Shown in pieces: positions 58,453 to 64,000 of a stretch of 64,000 bases of DNA. The notes beneath the pieces were generated by a model. The model was not told the DNA's origin. It saw only the letters and a program-made list of their open reading frames with translations, and made no database searches. This stretch comes from Planctomycetota bacterium. GTDB taxonomy: Bacteria > Planctomycetota > B15-G4. Numbering within the stretch: position 1 is the first letter of the stretch; each line of letters opens with the position of its first letter. The stretch spans positions 1 through 64,000 of the forward strand of contig JAJDEO010000027.1 of assembly GCA_029259745.1 (NCBI GenBank), written 5' to 3'. Both the position numbers and the translations under genes were made by a program.

Positions 58453-60363
58453 ATGAATGATTGCGCGCGCGGTTCGAGGGGTGTTGTGGCGTTTGCCGCG
58501 TGGGCGGCGATGACCGTCGGCGGGGCGGCGGGTCAAGGGGCACCGGAGCCACCCGTCGGAATCGTGTGGTCGGCGTCGTTCGGGGGGAGCGTCGAGGAGG
58601 GCGCGCGTGCGCTGGCTCGCGATGAGGTGACGGGTGATCTCATCGTCGCGGGTTACACCGATTCGCCCGATCTGCCTACGACGCGCGGAGCGTTCGACAC
58701 CTCGCACGGTGGGGGGCGCGATGCGTTTGTCGCGCGGCTCTCGTCCGACGGCGCGACGCTTCACTGGCTCACGTACCTCGGCGGCGGCGGGCATGACGAA
58801 GCCCACGGCGTCGCCCTGCGCGCGACGGGTGAGATCGTCGTCGGCGGGCTGACGGGTAGCGCCGACTTCCCCACGACGCCGGGCGCGTTGTCGACAACGC
58901 CGTCGATCGGGTTCGTGGCGACGTTGACGTCTGACGGCGCGGACCTCGTGTGGTCGACGTTCGTGCCGGGGGCACGCGTCCGGGCGCTCGCGCTCGACGC
59001 ACAAGAGCGCATCGCCATCGGAGGAACGGCCTCCGGCGCCTTTGCAAGCCTCGCCACGCCGGGTGCGTTTGACACAACCTACAACGGCGGTCTGAACGAC
59101 GGCTTCGCAGCGCTGCTCCACGCCGACGGTCATGGTGCCGTCTTCGCGACGTACATCGGCGGGAGTTGCGCCGCGCCATACGAAGGGAGCTACGCCTTGA
59201 GCGTGACTCCGTCGGGCCTCGTCACTGTCGCGGGACTCACCTGCTCCACGGACTTTCCGACGACGGCCGGTGCACCGCAATCGATCTACGGCGGCGGGAC
59301 ATCCGACGCCTTCGTCGCCCGCTTCGATACGAACGGCGCGCTGCTCTTCGCGACATACCTCGGCGGCGATGAGTTCGACATGGCCTGGGCCTTGGACGAG
59401 AGTCCGCCCGGCTCCGTCATCGTCGCCGGCCAAGCCGACTCGATCGACTTTCCCGTCACGCAGGGCGCCTACGACACGACGCAGAACGACGAGCATTCAC
59501 CCGACCCTGACTCCGACACGGGCGTCGGCGATGCCTTCGTGACGTGGCTCGACGTCAACGCAGGCGCGCTCGTCGCGTCGACCTTCCTCGGCGGTTCGCA
59601 GAATGACCACGTCCACGCCGTGCGCCGCGCAAACTCCGGCGCCATCGTCGCCGTCGGCTCGCTCTCGTCTCCCGATTTCCCCACGACACCAGGCGCCCAC
59701 GACGAAACGCGTAATGGGGGACAGGACGCCTTCGTCGCGCGCATTTCGGTCGACCTCGCGAACCTCGAATACTCGAGCTACCTCGGTGGACTCGACCGCT
59801 CGGTGAGTCATGCACTGCTCGTCGACGACAGCGCAGGCACGAGCATCGTCACCTGCGGCCCGTCCCGCGCGACGGACTTCCCACTCACCCCGAGCACGGC
59901 CCCCGTCGTCACGGGCGGCGACTGGGACGGATTCGTGACCCGGATCGAGCTCCTCGCCTGCGACGGGACGACGAGCGAGTACGCCAGCGGCTGCGCAGGC
60001 GCGTCGGACTTCGCGCCGGCGCTCGAGGTGACGGGCTGCCCCGCGTCGGGGTCGTTCATCTTCCTTCCGCTCCGCTACCTCTCGACGGCCGGCGAGACGG
60101 CTTTCTTCTTCGTCGGTCTGGGCGACACCTCGCTTGCCCTGCCCGGTGGGTGCACCCTCGACGTCGCTCCGTTGGCCCTTGCCGCACCCGTCATGGTTTT
60201 CCTCCCCGCCACATCACCCTTTGGCGGTGCGGTCTCGCTGCCCGCGGAACTCCCGCCGGGACTCGTCCCCGTCGCGATCCACGTGCAAGCGGTTCTCGTC
60301 GCGGCCGACGGTGCCGCGACCCTCTCGGTCACGAACGCCGTCACCTTCACGCCTGGCCCGTGA
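58453..60363 (+). CDS. SBBP-repeat beta-propeller exported protein
   Basis: 636 residues, secreted (signal RGVVAFAAWAAMTVGGAAGQ). About seven SBBP repeats of the type GDLIVAGYTDSPDLPTTRGAF, DAFVARLSSDG, LTYLGGGGHDEAHGVAL; later copies are SADFPTTPGAL, TDFPTTAGAP, DFPVTQGAYD and DFPTTPGAHDETRNGG. The last ~130 residues (EYASGCAGASDFAPALEVTG to NAVTFTPGP) are a shorter version of the exported domain found in the 915 and 24287 genes, here carrying Cys pairs. Probably a surface or released propeller; no enzymatic residue seen. The ribosome site is weak (GAGGT directly before ATG). Isolated single gene. Confidence 0.85.
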   Translation: MNDCARGSRGVVAFAAWAAMTVGGAAGQGAPEPPVGIVWSASFGGSVEEGARALARDEVTGDLIVAGYTDSPDLPTTRGAFDTSHGGGRDAFVARLSSDGATLHWLTYLGGGGHDEAHGVALRATGEIVVGGLTGSADFPTTPGALSTTPSIGFVATLTSDGADLVWSTFVPGARVRALALDAQERIAIGGTASGAFASLATPGAFDTTYNGGLNDGFAALLHADGHGAVFATYIGGSCAAPYEGSYALSVTPSGLVTVAGLTCSTDFPTTAGAPQSIYGGGTSDAFVARFDTNGALLFATYLGGDEFDMAWALDESPPGSVIVAGQADSIDFPVTQGAYDTTQNDEHSPDPDSDTGVGDAFVTWLDVNAGALVASTFLGGSQNDHVHAVRRANSGAIVAVGSLSSPDFPTTPGAHDETRNGGQDAFVARISVDLANLEYSSYLGGLDRSVSHALLVDDSAGTSIVTCGPSRATDFPLTPSTAPVVTGGDWDGFVTRIELLACDGTTSEYASGCAGASDFAPALEVTGCPASGSFIFLPLRYLSTAGETAFFFVGLGDTSLALPGGCTLDVAPLALAAPVMVFLPATSPFGGAVSLPAELPPGLVPVAIHVQAVLVAADGAATLSVTNAVTFTPGP

Positions 60364-60474
60364 TGCGTGCGTGTCCTCGGCCTCGACGAGCCCTGACCGA
60401 CGTCACTCCCGTTTGACGCGCCTGCTAGACGTTCCCATCCTTGGTGCGTCCATCAGCTCCCGGAGCCCTTCGCC

Positions 60475-60909
60475 GTGATCGCCTCTCGACCACTTGCCCT
60501 CTTCGCCGCGCTCGTTCTCGCCCTCTGCTCGACGAGCTGCGCCAGCGGCCCGCGCGACATCGTCGTCATCGACGACCAGCTCATGAAGGTGACGATGCTC
60601 GGTGCCGAGAACAACGCTCGTGACGGCGTGCAGGAGATCGACGTGCTGATCTACCGCGCCGAGGCCAAGTCACCCGAGCGACGCTTCGCGAAGTTCCAGT
60701 GGGCGCTCTTTCACGACCTCAATCGCAACGAGAAGCTCGAGCTCAGCGAGGGCCTTGCCTTCGCGACGTCGACACCGACCGAGCCGCAGTCGAAGGTCGA
60801 AGTCTTCGGCGCGCCGACGCGGGCGCGTGGGCGCGTCTGGCTCGAGGCCTTCGTGCTCATGGAGACGGGCGATACGGTGCGGCGCATCGCTCCGGTTCCC
60901 GGCTGGTAA
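60475..60909 (+). CDS. Small lipoprotein with DUF-like beta domain
   Basis: 144 residues. GTG 60475 begins a lipoprotein signal (MIASRPLALFAALVLALCSTSC; lipobox STSC). The mature part (DIVVIDDQLMKVTMLGAENN, EIDVLIYRAEAKSPERRFAKFQW, VWLEAFVLMETGDTVRRI) is predicted beta-rich and resembles YcfL-type small envelope lipoproteins, but I cannot assign a family firmly. Single gene, convergent with the next lipoprotein gene; a GC-rich hairpin lies between them. Confidence 0.7.
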   Translation: MIASRPLALFAALVLALCSTSCASGPRDIVVIDDQLMKVTMLGAENNARDGVQEIDVLIYRAEAKSPERRFAKFQWALFHDLNRNEKLELSEGLAFATSTPTEPQSKVEVFGAPTRARGRVWLEAFVLMETGDTVRRIAPVPGW

Positions 60910-60931
60910 CGAACGCAGCCGCGAAACGAAC

Positions 60932-60963
60932 GCAGCCGCGAGGAGCAAACTCCCCGCGGCTGC
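60932..60963. terminator. GC-rich hairpin between convergent lipoprotein genes
   Basis: GCAGCCGCG-A-GGAG, loop CAAA, CTCC-C-CGCGGCTGC: 13 pairs with one A-C mismatch. There is no T run on either side, so a terminator role rests on position only. Upstream is a 13-base tandem duplication (gaacgcagccgcg twice). Confidence 0.45.
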
Positions 60964-60995
60964 GCGATCATCGCGACGATATGTTGCCTTCAGGC

Positions 60996-61598
60996 TTACT
61001 CGTCAGGGTGACGCGGCTCGAGGATGAAGCCACCGTCCTGCGTGTGGTGACCGTGCGGCATGAGCGTGTTCACTTCGAGTCCGTCGTCCCCGGCCGGGTC
61101 GTAGTTCGCGACACCGGCGAAGAAGTCGTAGAGCTCGGAGAAGTTCAGGTACGCACCGGCGTTGAGGCTGAGCAGGTACAGCTCGCCACCGACGCGCCAG
61201 CGGTCCCAGAGTTCGGGACGGTACATCTGGCAGCAGTTGATGCCGAAGACCGCGAACTCGTGGTCACCCGACGGAACCGCGAAGGTCTCGCTGGGGCCGT
61301 CGAACCCGTAGACGACGACATGGATCGCGCTGTGCGGCCCTTCGGTCGCCTCGCGGCCGTACTGCTCGATGACGTTCTCGTACACACCGCCGCCGAGACC
61401 GGCGCCGAAGTAGTTCGTGGCCTCGACCTTGGCACCGAGGCCGGTCGAGTCCCAGGTGCAGCCGAACTTGGTGTCGATCACGTCGCCGGCGTCGTAGAGA
61501 CGCTTTTCCACGTAATTTTGCCCGGGGCCCTGGCAGCCCCCCAGCAGCAGTGCAAGACCTGTCAGCGACAGGAATGCGCGAGTCTTCGAGATGAGCAT
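60996..61598 (-). CDS. Lipoprotein, paralogue of the 61796-62344 gene
   Basis: 200 residues; signal MLISKTRAFLSLTGLALLLGGC (Cys22). The mature part shares with the next gene DxxDxKFG, LGAKVEATNYFGAGLGGGVYE, HVVVYGFDGP, RVGGELYLLSLNAGAYLNF and ELYDFFAGVANYDPAGDDG. It also has a CC pair (GINCCQMYRPELWDR). The glycine-rich strands and FxAGxxxxDPAxDDG end suggest a membrane-associated beta protein; the function is unknown. This reminds me of small planctomycete/spirochaete-type lipoproteins that occur in tandem. No enzymatic motif. Confidence 0.7.
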   Translation of the reverse strand: MLISKTRAFLSLTGLALLLGGCQGPGQNYVEKRLYDAGDVIDTKFGCTWDSTGLGAKVEATNYFGAGLGGGVYENVIEQYGREATEGPHSAIHVVVYGFDGPSETFAVPSGDHEFAVFGINCCQMYRPELWDRWRVGGELYLLSLNAGAYLNFSELYDFFAGVANYDPAGDDGLEVNTLMPHGHHTQDGGFILEPRHPDE

Positions 61599-61795
61599 CG
61601 AATAGTTCCGTGACGAAAGACGTGCGGCGCGCTGAGGGTGCGCCCGGACTTGCGCCTATCGGCACTGTGAGGCTGCACCTTGGGCGCAATCCGACGGAAA
61701 AGCGCTCGTTCGGGCGATTCCGACTCTCGCGACGCCTCTCGATGAGACACGTCTTTCGATCAGACGTGTGGCGCGCCTTGCGACGCGCCGAGGAA

Positions 61796-62344
61796 CTACT
61801 CGCCGAGGATCATCGTGTCGAGCAACAGTCCGTCGTCGTCGGCCGGATCCCACGTGGTGAGGCCGGCGAGGAAGTCGCCGAGCTGACCGAGGTTCACGTA
61901 GAAGCCGGCGAGGCCGTTGATGAGCAGCAGCTCGAAGCCGACGCGGAAGCGGTTGACCATCGCGGGGCGCACCATCTGTCCGACGTTGAAGACGAGGCCG
62001 TAGACCTCCGTGCGCACGTGCTGCGGGTTCTCGGTTCCCGGACCGTCGATGCCGTAGAAGCCGAGGTGGACGAACTCCATCGGGCCGACCTCGAGGTGGC
62101 GGCCGAAGTCCTCGTAAACGGCCTCGTAGAGACCGGCGCCGGCGCCGATGCCGATGAAGTTCGTGACCTCGACCTTGGCGCCGAAGCCAAAGGAGTTGGC
62201 CGTGCCGCCGTACTTGAAGTCGACGATGTCGCTGGCGTCGCGACCCACGTTCGTGAAGTAGTTCCCGACCGACGCGCAGCCCGGCAGGGCGATGAACACG
62301 GCGGCGACGATCAGAACGATGGTGCGGGTCGAAGCGGCAGACAT
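61796..62344 (-). CDS. Lipoprotein, paralogue of the 60996-61598 gene
   Basis: 182 residues; ATG 62344 gives a lipoprotein signal (RTIVLIVAAVFIALPGC). Shared blocks with the neighbour: DIVDFKYGG, GFGAKVEVTNFIGIGAGAGLYE, HLGFYGIDGPG, RFRVGFELLLINGLAGFYVNLGQ, LGDFLAGLTTWDPADDDG. The CC pair of the neighbour is absent. The two genes are 197 bases apart on the same strand, so they form a duplicated pair. Unknown function. The open frame upstream to 62479 is not supported. Confidence 0.7.
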   Translation of the reverse strand: MSAASTRTIVLIVAAVFIALPGCASVGNYFTNVGRDASDIVDFKYGGTANSFGFGAKVEVTNFIGIGAGAGLYEAVYEDFGRHLEVGPMEFVHLGFYGIDGPGTENPQHVRTEVYGLVFNVGQMVRPAMVNRFRVGFELLLINGLAGFYVNLGQLGDFLAGLTTWDPADDDGLLLDTMILGE

Positions 62345-62593
62345 GGAGGCATCCTGCGGATGAGTCGGCGACAGTGGTTGGCTGCGAGCAGTGTGCTGAA
62401 GGCTCTTCAACAGGCTGCTAGGACGGCGCCCGTGGGGCGTGTCTTCCCGCACGGTCCCATGGGCTCGAATATGGATCAACAGGCTGTCGAAGAACTGCTC
62501 GCCGGGTGATGTGCCTCGCCGAGGGCCTCACGACAGGGCCGGGAACGCCGGCCGATCCGTGGGCTCGTCGGGGCTCGGGTGCCCCGCGGGCGA
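62345..62593. other. Intergenic region with short repeats
   Basis: No gene. It contains a TTCAACAGGCTG-type sequence (about 62402-62415) and a related AATATGGATCAACAGGCTG (62470-62485). Confidence 0.3.
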
Positions 62594-63655
62594 TCACAGA
62601 TCGACGTCGACCGTGTGGCTCCAGTGGGCCTCACCGTCGGGGATGAAGGGCTCGAGCTTGTAGTGCAGCGCGATCCGGGCCCGGCGCGCCGCCCCGATCG
62701 GCACGGCCAGCTCGCGGCTCTCGCCGGCCGGGATCTGCGTCGACGTCTTGCCCGAGCTGCGATAGGGATTTCGGAAGCGCAGGCGCGCGGTGCCCTCGGT
62801 CTGTTCGTCGACGATCTCGGCGTCGGCCGCCATCGGGATCGGTCGTCCGCGGCCGTCGTAGAGGGTGACGACCAGGTCGAGCGCGCGGTTGCGTGAGTCG
62901 GTCAGCAGGTGGTGGCCTTCGAAGGCGTTGCGGATCGTGGCGACGAGCGTTCCGTCGGCCTCGTCGATGCGGTGGCTGAGGTCGATGCCGGGCAGGGCGA
63001 AGTCTTTGTCGCGTCCGCCCAGGAAACGGTGGCTGCGCCCGACGCGCGGGCCGCCGACCTCGGTGTGGCTGCGCTCGACGCGCTCCATGTGGCAGCTCAT
63101 GCAGTCGTCGCCACGTTCAAAGGCCGGCGAGGCGAGCCACTCCTGATGCGTGAGGTGCTGGTCGTGACAGGCTGCGCACATGAAGTGCGTGGAGACCTCC
63201 TCGCGGAAGACGGGCGTGCAGGCACCGGTGAGCCCGGGGCGCGCGGCCGCCATGCCCTCGGGCGTCTTGTGGCACGCGATGCAGTCGACGCCGTCGGCGC
63301 GCCGTTCGATGCGTGCCACGACGCGCTCGCCCTCGCGCACGCCCTGGTCGAAGAGCGGTGCCGGCGCGTGGCACGGCAGGCACTCGGTCTTGCGGAAGTT
63401 GTCGGCCTGCCCCGGCGCGCGCACCTGCGGGTCGGTGAACGCGATCGCGTGCGTGGACGCGGCCCACTCGTCGTAGACCGCTTGGTGACAAGGCAGGCAC
63501 GACGTCGGCGAGCCGAACGCCGCGGCCGGGATCGAGACGTTGACCGGGTCGGACGCGTGATCCGTGTGCGGGTCGGCGGGCTCTGACGACAGCACCGCGA
63601 TGGCGGTTCCGAGCGCTGCGAGCAGAACGAAGGCGACGATCGTCCGGGCGCTCAT
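62594..63655 (-). CDS. Exported pentaheme cytochrome c
   Basis: 353 residues. The N-terminal signal or anchor is ARTIVAFVLLAALGTAIAVL. Five CxxCH heme sites: SCLPCHQAVYDEW, ECLPCHAPAP, DCIACHKTPEG, MCAACHDQHL and DCMSCHME, with extra His nearby (for example AASTHAIAF, DQHLTHQEW, VERSHTEVGG) as possible distal ligands; this is the cytochrome c554-like multiheme pattern. The C-terminal ~150 residues form a beta-sandwich-like domain (IDEADGTLVATIRNAFEGHHLL, TLYDGRGRPIPMAADAEIVD). It probably carries electrons in the periplasm. ATG 63655 overlaps the stop of the upstream gene (ATGA), so it belongs to an operon extending beyond the window. Confidence 0.85.
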   Translation of the reverse strand: MSARTIVAFVLLAALGTAIAVLSSEPADPHTDHASDPVNVSIPAAAFGSPTSCLPCHQAVYDEWAASTHAIAFTDPQVRAPGQADNFRKTECLPCHAPAPLFDQGVREGERVVARIERRADGVDCIACHKTPEGMAAARPGLTGACTPVFREEVSTHFMCAACHDQHLTHQEWLASPAFERGDDCMSCHMERVERSHTEVGGPRVGRSHRFLGGRDKDFALPGIDLSHRIDEADGTLVATIRNAFEGHHLLTDSRNRALDLVVTLYDGRGRPIPMAADAEIVDEQTEGTARLRFRNPYRSSGKTSTQIPAGESRELAVPIGAARRARIALHYKLEPFIPDGEAHWSHTVDVDL

Positions 63656-64000
63656 CGGTTGCTCTCGAGCAGGCGCGGTGGTGCGGTGGCCGAGACGTCG
63701 ACCGACGCGTCACGGACGAGGTCGCGTGGGTCGGTGGCGCTGCGCAGGAGGTGATCGCCGAGCTGCACCCAGCAGCCGCCGCGACCGTCGGGTGCGACGT
63801 ACCGCCCGTTGCCAACCGGTGCTGCCGTCACGACGACGTCGGACGCCATCAACAGCGCGACGACCTCGGCGTCCGCCGGCGCAGAGCGCACGACGAGTCC
63901 GTGTCCGAAGTCGACCGAGCCGCCGGCATCGGTGCGCCCGCGCAGCAGCGTGCCGCGTCCGGCGAAGGCCGCGAGCGATGCCGTGGGTGGCGCGGCGAGC
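63652..64000 (-). CDS. C-terminal part of an unknown protein (runs off the window)
   Basis: The minus frame is open from the window end to TGA at 63652, about 115 residues seen. It reads AAFAGRGTLLRGRTDAGGS, then RSAPADAEVVALLMASDVVV and YVAPDGRGGCWVQLGDHLLR. No stop or clear start lies within, so the gene is cut by the window. No domain recognised. It is coupled to the pentaheme cytochrome gene by a 4-base overlap and may be part of the same respiratory or exported complex. Confidence 0.6.
   Translation of the reverse strand, partial: LAAPPTASLAAFAGRGTLLRGRTDAGGSVDFGHGLVVRSAPADAEVVALLMASDVVVTAAPVGNGRYVAPDGRGGCWVQLGDHLLRSATDPRDLVRDASVDVSATAPPRLLESNR

Overview
The window is GC-rich bacterial chromosome, most likely from Planctomycetota and probably a marine, deep-branching lineage. 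This is inferred, not computed. The grounds are large secreted proteins built from FG-GAP, Kelch, malectin and SBBP modules; a recurring small cysteine-bearing exported domain of a kind I associate with planctomycete exoproteomes; EF-hand-like DxNxNGxPDE repeat arrays; CRTAC1 (ASPIC/UnbV) proteins in operons with TPR proteins; a B12-dependent class II ribonucleotide reductase; and a selenocysteine tRNA with selA. Adjacent same-strand genes very often overlap by exactly 4 nt (ATGA or GTGA), and this was used to choose several starts.

Left part (1-14.4 kb) is accessory and gene-poor. It holds a 1664-residue mosaic exoprotein, a 1376-residue protein with about 15 repeats of a calcium-loop supermodule, a decayed FG-GAP gene, a broken IS3-type element, and a ~94-bp sequence present at both ends of this 11-kb block. 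A GNAT acetyltransferase and two tandem alpha/beta-hydrolase lipoproteins follow; the second has lost its catalytic Ser and His.

14.4-33.8 kb mixes core and surface genes: a split class II ribonucleotide reductase (nrdJa/nrdJb), a DUF368/PopT-type membrane protein, a very large RHS/YD-repeat lipoprotein with a candidate permuted papain-like C-terminal domain, an FG-GAP exoprotein, recJ with a DUF1801 gene, selA, a HEAT/von Willebrand A protein, a FolD homologue without the catalytic lysine, a TPR protein, and the tRNA-Sec gene.

33.8-45.2 kb is an envelope-glycan region: a translationally coupled operon of an O-antigen-ligase/TPR protein, an ArnT/PMT-like membrane glycosyltransferase with a TPR tail and a sulfatase-fold lipoprotein with Thr at the nucleophile position, followed by a lipoprotein with a HEEKH zincin motif and a polyprenyl glycosylphosphotransferase. 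A terminator-ended structured leader or ncRNA precedes the operon.

45.2-58.4 kb is mostly housekeeping: Xaa-Pro aminopeptidase, yraN, yajC, mnmA, small TPR and zinc-ribbon proteins, miaB and ribD. It also carries a tightly overlapping TPR / CRTAC1 / TPR / SurA-like operon whose second TPR gene contains an in-frame UGA followed by 58 coding-like codons. In a genome with selA and selC, and with a hairpin of bacterial SECIS geometry after this UGA, that is the most intriguing signal here.

58.4-64 kb carries an SBBP-repeat exoprotein, three small lipoproteins (two paralogous) and a pentaheme cytochrome c coupled to a gene that runs off the window end.
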